64,000 nucleotides of DNA. Origin: Vombatus ursinus. Taxonomy: Eukaryota; Chordata; Mammalia; Diprotodontia; Vombatidae. Made by a program: the position numbers and the translations under genes. Below, in pieces: positions 31,935 through 42,839 of this stretch (its first letter is position 1; every line of letters begins with the position of its first letter). The notes beneath the pieces were generated by a model. The model was given only the letters and a program-made list of their open reading frames with translations. It had not been told where the DNA came from and did no database searches. Location: contig NW_020954615.1 in assembly GCF_900497805.2 (NCBI RefSeq), positions 9,145,415 to 9,209,414 on the forward strand, in the 5' to 3' direction.

Positions 31935-33065
31935 ATATATTTTTTTTCTTAAATTTTATTGATGTTCAACATTTTGAGGAAACTCTTATTTCAGCATATA
32001 TTTCTCAAGTGAGTTGTATTTTGTAATATCAAATTGAAAGAGACAGAGAGAGAGACAGAGAGAGAGAGAGAGTAAAGCATCCAAGTTGGGGAAAACACAT
32101 CAGCAAAACTAACAAACCCATTAAACACATTGATCATGATATATACGCAATATACCACAATCACAATCATTCCCTTCTGTAAAGAAGGGAGGGAAGTATA
32201 TTTCATCACCTCTTCTCTGGGGCCAAAATTGATCATTTTACAATTATGATTAATTTATTTTTAATCCATATTTTTGAATTCATTGTATATATCATTTTAC
32301 TTGTTCTGTTTACTTAACACTGTATCATAGGATGATAGACGTGAAGCTAGTAGGGGTCTTCAAGGTGATCAAATCTAACCTTCTCATTTTACTAATGATG
32401 AAACTGAAGCCTAAAAAAGGGTAGTCTCCTTGGGAAGGGTCATGCAGCTATTGAGTATTTAAGGCAGAGTTCAAACCCAAATCTTCCCAAGATCAAGTAC
32501 AATACTCTACTGATTTTGTCTTTAGTGCTCATTGCAGCCTTCTTCTTGTTCTTCAAATCCAGTGTTTCTTGAAGCAGAGAATATTCCATTATTTCCATAT
32601 ATGACAATTTTTAAGTCAATCCTTGGTTAATGAGCATTTATTTTATTTCCAGTTTTTTGATACCCCAAGGTTTCTGCTGTGAATTTTTTGGTGTATGTGG
32701 TATTGTTTTTTCTCTGACCTCCTTAGGGTATAAACATAGCAATTGAGTTAAAGTCTATAGACATATTAATCACCTTCTTCACATAATTACAAAATTGCTT
32801 GCCAGAATGGTTGGTCCAATTCACAGTTTCAACAACAGTCACTTAATGCTTCTGTTTTCTAGCAAAATGTACAACATGGGCAATTTCCACGTTTGGTGAT
32901 TATTACCAATTTGCTGTGTGTGAGGTGAAATTTCAAAATTGTTCTGATTTGCATTTCAGTTATGATCAGTGATTTGGATCAATCTGTTACATGGTTTTTA
33001 ATAGTTGGCAATCCTTCTTTTGAGAACTATTTGTTCATACCCTTATCACATATAAACAATTTTAA
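31935..33065 (-). mobile_element. Older L1 (ORF2 C-terminus + 3' UTR), antisense, split by a SINE
   Basis: A 3' UTR of a different L1 family at 31935-32325 includes a (GA)n at about 32037-32072. ORF2 C-terminal sequence at 32520-33065 is marked by 'gagaatattccattatttcc', 'caatccttggttaatgag', 'gcttgccagaatggttgg' and 'gctctgatttgcatttcag'-like order. It is more diverged than the 20-30 kb L1 pieces, hence older. A SINE at 32327-32518 interrupts it. Confidence 0.65.
32327..32518 (-). mobile_element. MIR-class SINE inside the older L1
   Basis: 'ggggtcttcaaggtgatcaa', 'ctaatgatgaaactgaagcc', 'gggtcatgcagctattgagt' and 'gagttcaaacccaaatcttc' give an antisense MIR-subclass copy. Confidence 0.7.
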
Positions 33066-33069
33066 TCAA

Positions 33070-33550
33070 GGGAATTTCTTCAGTCCTAAAAGTCAAGATT
33101 AATGGATAAAAATTATACTCAAATATTTAATATCTTGTGATCTCATAGGTGTAGGGACACTTGGTTAACTTGTACCTAACTTCAAATCCCCTCGCTAACA
33201 TCTCCAATGCATGGCTGCCCAGGTTTTGCTTAAAAAAGACAAATGATGACAGAGTTATTTTCAACTGAATGTTTGAATAACTGTTTGGTATGAAAGACAT
33301 CTTGTTGTTTTCACCAAAACATCAGGATTAAATATGGCCCAACAAACCTCTGCACTTTGCTTATACTTCTACCCCCTGTCACCATAATAGATCTTCCAAA
33401 TACCAACTCTTCTACTTTAAAAACTTGTGTTTTTTTTCATCAATGTAGATATCTCCATCCATGACACCAGAACCAAATTTCTGTAACAAGAGAATGTCCT
33501 CAAGAATCATTGAGGTTGAAGAAAAAATATATCTTGTTATAAATCACATA
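33070..33550. other. Unassigned AT-rich DNA
   Basis: No repeat family or coding region recognised between the old L1 and the L2 fragments. Confidence 0.45.
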
Positions 33551-33552
33551 AA

Positions 33553-33830
33553 TAATTTAACCAATCAATCAACAAATACTTAGTCTATGTCAGAAAACAT
33601 GCTAACAACTAAAAATACAAAGAAAAAATAAAGTAATCCCTTTCCTCAAGAAGCTTAGCCAGGTTAGTTCTGTTCTTATTCAATAAATCTACAGAAAATG
33701 ACCAGGCACATATTATTTAACCAATCAACAAACATTTATTCAGCAGCTACTATGTGTAAGACACTGAGAATACAAATAGAAGAAAACCAATTGACGCTTG
33801 CAGGGAAGTCGCATTCTAACATGCATACAT
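33553..33830 (-). mobile_element. Two adjacent L2 3' end fragments, antisense
   Basis: Each starts with the reverse of the L2 terminus: 'accaatcaatcaacaaatac' at 33559 and 'accaatcaacaaacatttat' at 33720. 'cctttcctcaagaagctta' and 'cttgcagggaagtcgcattc' follow respectively. The repeat start suggests two independent 5'-truncated insertions. Confidence 0.65.
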
Positions 33831-33834
33831 CATC

Positions 33835-34105
33835 TCGGAATCTCAGAATTGGAACCTCATAGGTGAACAAGTCCCATCTTCAACTGACAGACTTCTCTCT
33901 TGGGCATACTTGACAAGTGGCTACCCAATCTTCATTCAGAGATTTTTAGTCATAAAAAGTCCACTGCTTCCTTGCCAGGCCATGCAATTTTGATATAGCT
34001 TTAGCAGATACCCTCCCCCCCGCCCCATATCAAGCTTAAATGTGTTCCTTTGTAATTCCCACTTCGTTTCTGTTTCATGCTCTGGACCTAAGTTGAAAAA
34101 ATCTG
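33835..34105 (-). mobile_element. L3/CR1 LINE fragment, antisense
   Basis: 'ggaatctcagaattggaacc', 'acttgacaagtggctaccca' and 'atatcaagcttaaatgtgtt' follow the antisense CR1/L3 series ('ctgacaagtggtcatcca ... atatcaagcctaaatctg'). Same family as 10640-11130 and 44370-44715. Confidence 0.65.
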
Positions 34106-34169
34106 ATATGACTTAAGTCTTCCTGTCTCTAGACCTAGACCTTTATCCATTTCACCAGCTGTCTGCCTC

Positions 34170-34305
34170 ATGTAAATAAGGCAAGATGGTCTCTGAAGCC
34201 CATTTTAGCTCTAAATGTATGAACCTTTCACGTGTAAGGTGAAGAGGTTGGACAAAATGGCCTCTGAAGTTCTTTTTGGTACAAAATATATGGTTCTATG
34301 ACCTA
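34170..34305 (+). mobile_element. Two tandem MIR-class SINE tails
   Basis: 'gcaagatggtctctgaagcc' + 'ttttagctctaaatgtatga' and 'ggttggacaaaatggcctct' + 'gaagttctttttggtac' are two successive copies of the MIR-subclass 3' tail (ggactagatgacctctgaagtcccttccagctctaaat). Confidence 0.55.
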
Positions 34306-34309
34306 CTTT

Positions 34310-35545
34310 CACTCCAGAAATGTGTACTAGGTCCTCTGTCTGTGTTCTAGAACTTGTATTATCTCCAGGATATCACTTAGATCATTAACACAAAATATTA
34401 GTATAAAAAATATCCTCACTGTCAGACCCCTGCCTTCAAACTCTCCAGTTTTCTATCTGAGGAAACACTGGCTACTGTATGCCACAACCCCTGCCCCAAC
34501 TCCAACAATCACATCATTAAAAAAAATACCACTAACTCCAGTTAAAACTTCCAAAATGTCAATTAACACTAATGCTTCCTACCCAAAAGTACTTTATTCC
34601 CCCTTGGTTTCCTCCTTTCCAGGTAAGGAAAATGGGTACAGTTTCTTCATTAGCAGTCTCAGAGGTTCAGTTAATAGTTAAAGCCTAGCAGTGAGAGTAC
34701 CAACCAATGTTCTGTTCTTAGGGCTGTTGGATAATCCCATAGTGGCATCACTTTCTGGCAGTGATACCACATGCTCTGGGTTTCCGGCAGGACATAACTA
34801 TGGGGTTCCTGGCAGAGTACAACAGCATGGTTTTTTGCAAACAGATCCATATCACTTTTGACAGGACTGACATATGGCTTTGAGTTTCTGGCCAAAGACT
34901 CCTTAATGGTTCCTATCAAGAGAGACCCCTATACGCTCCCTGGCAACACCACTGCTCCACGCATGGGGTTTAATTCCTGGAAGTATATGCAAATATGATT
35001 TGTTATGGAACAAATTTCAGAGTTGGTTTTCTGCCAAAATATATTTCTATAGGTCATGTCAAGTCCAACACAGCAGTTAGCTTTCAGCAAGAGGGTACAG
35101 ACTTGATTTTATAATGGCCCTCACATTCACAGCTCTACCATTTTGAAAGAAGTCTCATGAGGAACATGGTTTGATGGATAAGGATCAGTGCAAATTTAGG
35201 CTTGAGGTAATAAGTTTTCTGGGTCACACATTTGAATTTCCATTTTTTACCCAATGGGTGAGTGCAAACTCAATAAGCCTACTACATTTAGCTGGCTCTA
35301 AATGATTTTTCACATCACATTCAGATACCCACCTGGAAGCCAGGGCCTACCTAGACACCTTGCCATACTTCTAACTATTGCGTGTACTCCATCCCCCACT
35401 TTTACATGTTTTGCTTTAAGAATAGTAATAATATCAATACCACCGTTAAAATGAAAATAGGATATGCCTCCATTCATGATCCCTGGGACTTTTAGAACAT
35501 AGCCCCTTTCTTAACCACCACTCCTCTAGATAAGTCAGCTGCCTA
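34310..35545. other. Unassigned, with GGTTTCTGGCA-like quasi-repeats
   Basis: Between about 34745 and 35035 a motif like 'gggtttctggca' recurs at least six times at irregular spacing (for example 'gggtttccggcag', 'ggggttcctggcag', 'gagtttctggcc'). This may be a decayed satellite or LTR-like piece. The rest shows no named family. Confidence 0.35.
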
Positions 35546-35547
35546 TA

Positions 35548-35655
35548 TTAGAATGGATGCTCCTTGAGGGACAAACTTTCTCATTTTAACATTTATGTTT
35601 TAGCTCCTAGCATAGTCCCTGGCACATGGGAGGTACTTAATGATTTTTTTTATTC
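35548..35655 (+). mobile_element. L2 3' end, sense
   Basis: 'ttagaatggatgctccttga', 'cctagcatagtccctggcac' and 'gggaggtacttaatgat' match the L2 terminal ~100 bp. Confidence 0.7.
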
Positions 35656-35789
35656 ATTCATTTGTCCATTTATTTATTATTCATGAATTCATTGATTCAC
35701 AGAGAAATTACAAGCACTCCTTAAAAGCAACATTGAATTCTAAATCACTCATAGAACTAGGATTCAAACGCCAAATATCTTTCTTATTA

Positions 35790-35908
35790 TTATGTGTCTT
35801 TGGGGAAGTCATTTCTCTGCTTTGGGCCAAAGATTTTCCTCATGTTTAAAAGAAAGTGGTTGGACATAGAGAAGCTCTAAGAATTTCCCTAGTTCTAAAT
35901 GCAATGAG
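35790..35908 (+). mobile_element. MIR-class SINE 3' part, sense
   Basis: 'gtctttggggaagtcatttc', 'aaagtggttggacatagaga' and 'ttccctagttctaaatgcaa' match the MIR subclass tail, ending at the GT microsatellite. Confidence 0.55.
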
Positions 35909-35910
<2 letters not shown>

Positions 35911-35948
<38 letters not shown>

Positions 35949-36000
35949 ATATGTGTATGTGTCTGTGTCTGTGTGTGCGTGTGTGTGTGTGTGTGTGTAT
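35911..36000. repeat. (GT)n microsatellite with TA interruption
   Basis: Two GT arrays (35912-35940 and about 35972-35998) separated by atgtgtatatatgtg. The Thr/His frame on the minus strand is an artefact. Confidence 0.95.
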
Positions 36001-36935
36001 AGAAGCTTTCCAAAGTCACTGCTAGCAATCAGTCTATCTATTGCACTGACATGCGGTTGTTTCATAGGCTCAGGTCACTTTGCATAAAAGTAAAGTCATC
36101 CAAGCCTTCAGCAAAGTGCTGTTAGGGAGAACAATAGGTTCCTGCTGTTTCTACTGGCAGATGAATTCTTTTCTGTTCCTTCTCTAGCCATGGAGCCATT
36201 CAGCTGTTAAAATGGCTGCTAATCTCTCACTCCAGGAGGCAGTAGTCCTTGACAGGTGAATAAAGTTCAAGATCTGACCAGGATATAACTGCCTGCCCCT
36301 GACCTCAATGATGGATTGCTGTCACTTTGCACGTTAGAAAACAGATGCATGGTCCTAGCTCGGCAGAGGGCATACCCTTCAAAGACTGGCAAGGACAGTA
36401 GGCTAGGCCTGTGACTCTGTGATGGAGTTGTGCTCCATTAGCCCACTGAACATTGCCTTGTACAGGGGTCAGTTAATTGGGTAGTGAGTGAGCTGGGATA
36501 TATGTCAAGATAAGGACCACAGAGTCATGGCAGCCAGTGCAGAATCACTGGGTCAGAGGGACACATCAGCTAAGTCTAGCAAAATGTGTAGTGCTTTTTT
36601 TTTCCCACACACATGTAAACAAAGAAGGAAAGTACATTTTCTCCTCTGTTCTATGAATCCCTTAATTTTTCAAGTAGGGACTCTGAAGTGAGTAGAGGGA
36701 AATGATTTTAATGAGATTATATCTAGAAAGATTAGCCTGTCTTAGATTTGAACCCTATTCCTCTGTATAGGAATCTTATTTCCCTCTTCATTATACAGCT
36801 ATAGTGATTCTTTTCCAGCTGATATGGAAATCCATTTTTCTTTCCTTTTCTCCCTCTGAGCACACAAGGAGAAGAAAATGGCCTAATATTCCAGGTCAGA
36901 GAATAAAAGTTCAGCAAATTCTTTAGTTAGCTTAT
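36001..36935. other. Unassigned, no feature recognised
   Basis: About 900 bp of moderately GC sequence with no named repeat. Frames at 36488-36691 (+) and 36732-36917 (minus) show no domains. Position and composition do not argue for an exon. Confidence 0.4.
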
Positions 36936-37083
36936 TGTTTGCACTTCTATGTAGGTGCTTAATAAGTGTTTATTGACTGATTGACTATTACTCAAGAGAG
37001 TCCTTTAAAATCAGATTTGTTTTTCTTTCATCCAACCCATTACCACCATATATTTGAAGTGCGAATTAGAAATTTCTCAGAAT

Positions 37084-37175
37084 TTGTAGCTATGATATAG
37101 AACATAGTACAATTTTTAAAACAGGAAGATTTATAGCTATCATATAGTACATAGTACAATTTTTAAAACAGGAAG
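37084..37175. repeat. 47-bp tandem duplication
   Basis: A 45-bp unit containing 'acatagtacaatttttaaaa' and 'caggaag' occurs at 37084-37128 and 37131-37175 with about three mismatches. Confidence 0.9.
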
Positions 37176-37252
37176 TTCTGAGTTCAAGTTCTTGCTTTGA
37201 TACCTATTAGCTATGTGAGATCACAAACAAATCATTTAATCTCTAAGCTCTT

Positions 37253-37283
<31 letters not shown>

Positions 37284-37289
37284 CCATCA
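37176..37289 (+). mobile_element. SINE head ending in an (ATC)n array
   Basis: 'ctgagttcaagttcttgctt' and 'aaatcatttaatctctaa' are the middle of a sense MIR/MAR SINE. At 37252 it runs into an (ATC)n array to about 37289 in place of its 3' half. Confidence 0.6.
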
Positions 37290-37294
37290 TCAAC

Positions 37295-37548
37295 AACACT
37301 AGCATTTATAGAGCACATTAAGATTTGCAAAGCATTTTACCTATGTCAAGCTGTTTGATTTTGTGAACACCTCAATGAGATAGGGGTTATTATTATCCTA
37401 ATTTTACAGATGAGGAAAATCAGTCTAACATATGGTGTGACCTTTCCCCAGTCACACAATTAATAAATATTTAGAGCTAAATTTGAACTCTGGTGTTTCT
37501 GGCTCCAAACCCAACCATCTAGCCACTGTACAATTTTACTGTCTAGGC
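37295..37548 (-). mobile_element. MIR SINE, antisense
   Basis: 'agatttgcaaagcattttac', 'ggggttattattatcctaat', 'cagatgaggaaaatcagtc', 'agtcacacaattaataa' and 'aaatttgaactctggtg' form a near full-length antisense MIR. Confidence 0.85.
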
Positions 37549-37639
37549 AACTCTCTAATATTCAAAGTTACTTTTAAGTTGCTGACTGCTAGGACAAAGG
37601 GAGTTTCTTTATCTAAGTGTTCCCTTAGATCTATGGAAT

Positions 37640-38570
37640 GACAGGATAAGTCTGGCCTCCTCTTCCTATTTCCCAACAATTCCTTCTGTGGGGTCATTAT
37701 CATGGTGGCCCTTCAAAATCTTTTATTATCTCTGTCTACTCTCTCATCTTTTCCTTTTCTCTTCTGGAACAGAAACTTATCCTTGATTAGCATACCCAAT
37801 TGTTTGGTTTCACAAATTCCCAGCTCTAGTTCTTACCTCTATCTCTTACTATCTTACTTATCTATCTATCTTACTTATATGTCTATCTTACCTCTATCTC
37901 TCTAACTGTACCAACTTTTCTATTTTCCTTCAGAGACTATATTCTTTACCCTGACTCCCTAATTCATATCAATTGTACCACCAACAATTCAGGTTTGCTC
38001 CTTAAAGTGTGAAGTTTGATTCTTTCTTACTCTTTGCCCAAGAATGTCTATGTAATCAGTTGCCAAGTTTTGCTGATTGTCACATCCATGCTTGGCTTTC
38101 TCATATCACTGCCAATGTCCTCTTCCAAGTTTTCATTATTACTTCCCTGGCCTTGGTAAAACCTCACCTTTGCCTTCTCCAAATTGTGTTTCTTGCTTCT
38201 TATTTACCCTTCACACCACTGCCAGATGTTCCTATACATGAATTTAATAAATGAGATAATATTTGTAAAAAGCTTAGTTCCTGTTTCATAGTAGGTGCTA
38301 GAGAAATGCTTATTCCCTCCCCTCCCCTCTTCAAAAGCCTTCAATGTCTCACATTTGCCATGTGTGTTAGATTCATTCCTCTTGGAATGTGTAGCTTTCC
38401 ACAATCTGGCACTCCTTTCCCTTTCCAGGCTAAGTTTTCTTTACTTTGTAGCATGCAATGTATACTTCAGCCACTCTGCATTCTCACTATTTCTTGTACC
38501 ATTTTGTATTTTTCCATATCTAAGCTTTTCCTCCCAATTAGGCCTTTCACTTACACCTAGTCAATTTAAT
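37640..38570 (+). mobile_element. L2 LINE, sense, split by a MIR tail
   Basis: 'tcagttgccaagttttgctg', 'cttttcattattacttccc'-like order, 'ccttggtaaaacctcacctt' and, after a short MIR tail at 38245-38322, 'cacaatctggcactcctttc' and 'gccactctgcattctcac' follow the L2 RT-C-terminal to 3' region. A TATC-like stretch (37845-37905) lies inside. No intact frame. Confidence 0.6.
38245..38322 (+). mobile_element. MIR 3' tail fragment
   Basis: 'aaatgagataatatttgtaa', 'aaagcttagttcctg' and 'gtaggtgctagagaaatgct' match the MIR 3' third, lying within the L2. Confidence 0.6.
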
Positions 38571-38962
38571 TCAATTGAACCAAAAGTTATTGTTCTTGGC
38601 CTTGGTGAGTTTTTGAGTTCTTCTCAGGGGCTAACCTAGATTGTTAAACTAATCAATGCATACTAAGCAAAGTGCCTATATCTTGTGACTCCCCACTCTA
38701 TTATAATTCCATCTCCTCTTTTAAGTTATCTGAGGACATCTTGGCAACTGCCTTGCCACCATGATCTCTCATATCCCCTCTCTGTATTGTATCTCTTTCC
38801 TAAAAATAAAATTAAGAAGATTAATATTGCTTCTGGAAATAGCATGTTTATTGATTATCCTATTATGACAACTTATATAAAATTAGTTCCACCTATTAAA
38901 AAAAATCTATTTGAGGGCAAGTATAATTTCAATTTTATTGTTGGCTTGCCCAACTTACGTCA

Positions 38963-38972
38963 CAAAGTTGTG

Positions 38973-39013
<41 letters not shown>

Positions 39014-39145
39014 TGTATATATGTATGTGTGTGTATATACATATATATAATATGTGTATGTGTATATATACATATGGATGTGTGTATATATACATATATA
39101 TTTCATTCACTAACTTCATTCATTCATTCATTCATCTATTCATTT
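38963..39145. repeat. (TA)n-(TG)n-(TA/TG) microsatellite and (TTCA)n
   Basis: tatatatata, then an uninterrupted (TG)n (38988-39013), then tatatgtatgtg mixtures to about 39100 and attcattcattc at 39116-39136. Confidence 0.92.
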
Positions 39146-39739
39146 TATGTGGCAGACACTATGCCATAGCCATTGGAAATAAAAGACAATTAAAAAAAAT
39201 AATCTTATCCTTCAATGAGTCACAATCCTATCCATCCTTCAAGATCCAACTCTAATCCATGAAACTATATAGAACTTGACTTAATATCACCAGTCGATAG
39301 TGAACTTTCATTCTCTCCTCAATTCAAGAATAGTGTTTGAGTTTCTTTTATTACATGGTATCACATTCTAATATTATACAGTTAATGGAGTGTGACACAT
39401 GTATTTCCTAGAGTAAATGTTACTGGAAAGAGCAATGGTAGTGATATCAGAAGCTGTTGACTAGATTACCAACTCTCTTATTTTCCAGCATATTACCTCA
39501 ACTGAGAATCGTGGATAAATACATTTGCAATTTCTACTTAAGGGAAATATTTTTTAAAACGTAAATAGCATTAAGATGCAAGCTGTTAATAAAAGTTGAA
39601 TCTCCTTCCTTAATATTTATTTATTTATTTTTATTTTCATTTGAACTATAAATCAAATTCAGAGTTCAAAAAGCCCAAAAGTGCTAAGGTCACTTTGCTA
39701 CTATAAGAGACTACCTGAATCAATGACCATTTTCCTTTT

Positions 39740-39915
39740 TTCCATCTTTCTTTCTTTTCTTACTTCCTTCATTCCTTCCTTTTTTCCTTCTTTCTTTCTT
39801 TCCTTCTTTCCTTCTTTCTTTTGTTCTTTCCTTTTTTCTTTCTTTCCTTCCTTCTTTTTTTCTTTCTCTCTTTCTCTTTCTATATCAGTTCTTTCCTTCT
39901 TTTTTTTTCCTTTCT
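39740..39915. repeat. Pyrimidine (CTTT/CCTT) tract
   Basis: About 175 bp of C and T on the plus strand in ttcctttctttc units with few interruptions. Confidence 0.93.
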
Positions 39916-40009
39916 ATATATCAAAACACATAAGTCAGGATAGCAACTGGGACTTTTAATTGAGAAAAATCCCTTTATTAATGCAAAGCAAGATTTTTTC
40001 TGAACTTCA

Positions 40010-40182
40010 TAGGAGGAGGAAGAGAAGGAAAAAAGAGAGAGAGAAAGGAAGAAAGGAAGGAAGAAAAGATAGAAGGAAGGAAGGAAGAGAATGAGGAAGA
40101 AGAAAAAAGGAGGAACAGAAAAAAGGGGAAGAGGAAGAGAAAGGGAAAGAGAGGAGAAGGAAAAGAAGAGAGAAGGAGGATG
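40010..40182. repeat. Purine (GGAA/GAAA) tract
   Basis: About 170 bp of A and G on the plus strand, the opposite strand sense to the tract 100 bp upstream. Confidence 0.93.
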
Positions 40183-40189
40183 AAATCAT

Positions 40190-40840
40190 TTCCTTAATTT
40201 AGTATTTTTAACATTTTTAAATGAGTGAATGCATTAAATTTAACAAGATACAACAGAGTTATCCTATATGTTTCCATGTCCCTCCTCTAAATTCCCCACC
40301 CTTTTTCTGTGTTTTTTTTTCTTTTGGATTTTGTTGCTGGTATTTTTTTAAAAATTCTTGTTCTTCACATTATAAGAATCAGTGAGGATACTCTTTTCAA
40401 CCTACTTTCATAAGGGGACATTTTCATATATGTCTTCCCATATTTTTTCTATTCTTCATATTTGTTGGTAAACTAATATCACATTTAATTGTATTACTAC
40501 AAAATTTTCCACCATTCACCAGTTTCTGGAAATGTGGATTGTTTTGATACTTTTATTCTCAAACATCGTAATGCCAGAAACTGTCTTTTTAAAGGTAGGC
40601 GTTTTCCATATCACACCCTTACCCTGGCATTGAAAACATTCTTACAGGATAATTCTAGTAATGGGACTTGGGGCTAACTGATTTATTCTGGATGCATTGG
40701 TTTTTGTTGGGCAAAGTCCATTTCACATAAACAATTTAGTTCCTCTGTATTTTCTCTATCTGTTGAAGATTTGAACATTTCCCCTCTCTCCACACCTTTG
40801 TCATTCAGATAAATGTGTCATTCCATTACCTCTTATTTTA
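40190..40840 (-). mobile_element. Possible very old L1-like remnant, antisense
   Basis: 'catatgtcttcccatatttt'-like order and 'caccattcaccagtttctgg' faintly follow the antisense L1 3' region seen at 23900-24050 and 32560-32700. Matches are short, so this is tentative. Otherwise unassigned. Confidence 0.25.
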
Positions 40841-40847
40841 CCTGCGA

Positions 40848-41050
40848 CATATGTATGCATGTACATAAACATGCATGCCCCAATAGAAACATATATGTGT
40901 GAGCTATGTACATGCAGTACATATATGAGTACAAATAGAGACATATGCCATGTTTGAAAATATGATTATATTCATGTACATGTATGTGTATATGTGTGTA
41001 TGCACCTGAATACATATACACAAATAGGTAATTTCTGTATATATAATAGG
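40848..41050. repeat. Degenerate TATG/TACA microsatellite
   Basis: acatatgtatgcatgtacat-type alternating DNA with many interruptions; Tyr/His/Ile-rich frames are artefacts. Confidence 0.8.
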
Positions 41051-41059
41051 TGCCACCTC

Positions 41060-42835
41060 CTTGGAGCATATATGGGTATTCTCTACCCATCCCTGACTAG
41101 AAATTTAAATATATGTAAATTTTTTTCTATGTCTTTTGAATTTGTCTGAGTTATCATTGTTAAGTTCTCTCAATTGATGGCTGAACCAGGAAAGCTGATG
41201 CCACAGGATGGCACATTTCATAGAAGATGAGATGGTTTCCATCTGGTGGATTCCTGAAAAGCAGTTTTTGAGATGCCAGGATGTGACTAGAGTAGGGTTA
41301 TGAAGGAAGGAAAGGTCCTATCCTACCCTGGCATAAATTAGACCTCTACTCAGTCCCCTGGTTGCCTTGGCCCTCTTGTTTTGATTTTACTCTAACATAA
41401 ACCTTGTGATGACTGAAGGACCTGTGAGTGCTGATGAGAAGAGTAGTATCGACCAGATGAATTGTGGTTACATTACCAGTATCAGGATTGGACTTGCCCC
41501 AAGTAAAGGATTGTCATTAGAGAGAGATCTCAAGAAAGGAGGCTCCAATTTGGATCCCATTTGACTGTTTGACTGGACAATGCCAATGCAAAAGAACTAG
41601 TTAACATCCTTAAAATTAAAGTGCTCCAATTAGAATTGAATATTAGCCTCCTTCCTGAGTGTTCAAATGTGATCATTTTCTGGACTGTCTCCTCATCATT
41701 CTATATTCTGTTCAGGTGAGGCTCCATTGTAAGTGATACTTTATTGAAAAGTAATCATCTTTGTTAGGCAAGAATTATTCTTTGCTGAGTATTCAGAATA
41801 TATTTGGAACAGAGGCTGTACATGTCCTTGAATCAATCAGTCATTTCTTCAGATACTTGGGCATGCTTGGAAGAATGTCTAAAAAAGAAGATTCTACCTT
41901 AGAACCCAATAGAAATTTCAAATGCATGGAGGGAGTGTGATCATAGAGATCTGAGCCAGAAAAAAATCAGCAGCCCTGGGGTGACAAGTAAAAGGAGTAA
42001 AAGATATTGATGAGGACCATTAAAACTACAAGCATCCCTAAGCAGAAGGCTCTGACTGACATCTACAGTGTACCCACCTATGCTCGGACTAAGGGAAGTT
42101 CAAAACAGAAATGTCTGCTATTTCCTCTACTTCCTTTCCCCAAAAATCTGTTTCTTTGATACCCAAATGTTTATGCTAAAATAAGTTTTGGCTCACACAT
42201 TGGTCAGCAGTTAAATCGACATTTGCATGTCTAAATTAAAACAGAGCTAAAGCTTAGCATAATTGTTAGGCATCTTAATAACTGGGGGATCACTCCAAAC
42301 TTTTCTTCTAAAATAAACTCCCTAAAATCTCAGAAAAGGGAATGTCATAGACCTTAAGGATAAGACTATTGACCTAGCCTTAAAGTAAATTAATGAAAGT
42401 AACAAGGTGGTAAAATTCTTTACCCCTTTCTGTGTTAAGATAAGCTACCTGTTCCATAGGCAATTCCTGTTTGAACATTGTTTTCTTTTCTTTTTTTGTT
42501 AACTGTCCCCCTCTCTCCTTCCTCCTTTCTGAAGAAAACCCTAGATTTCCAGCCTATAACCATTGCAATAATTAGCTCTGTTATCTAGGATTCTGGTTGG
42601 CCATCCATGACTGTGCTTGCACATACGGGAAATGATGGCCTATGCCAATTTCTGGCATTTACCTGCTTAGGTTTGCCCAGGTTCATTTTGGGGACCTTAT
42701 TCTCTCATTTGGGGAAAAAAAATTGTCATCTTATAGGTATTGACCCATGCCCTCTCTTTTTGGCTCTTAGCCTAAAGATTATCCCAGAGAAAGGGCATGT
42801 AGGAATAAAGAGATAGGCAAATTAAAAAATTGTAG
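41060..42835. other. Largest unassigned block
   Basis: About 1.8 kb with no repeat family I can name. A short open stretch at about 41410-41566 (+) reads 'MTEGPVSADEKSSIDQMNCG' and onward for about 50 codons with balanced composition, then stops. It matches no protein I recognise. The part 42140-42770 has mixed composition and could be an old LTR-like or DNA-transposon relic, but I see no termini. Confidence 0.35.
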
Positions 42836-42839
42836 GACT

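Noticed and set aside
37252-37289. Triplet (ATC)n array considered as a coding homopolymer tract
   Set aside because: It lies between two SINE remnants with no open frame on either side.
39681-39959. Phe/Ser/Leu-rich 92-residue frame like a transmembrane protein
   Set aside because: Encoded by the CTTT/CCTT tract; low complexity.
42100-42780. Possible second ERV LTR in the unassigned block
   Set aside because: No TG/CA boundaries, no polyadenylation signal in a sensible position and no relation to the two better LTR candidates.
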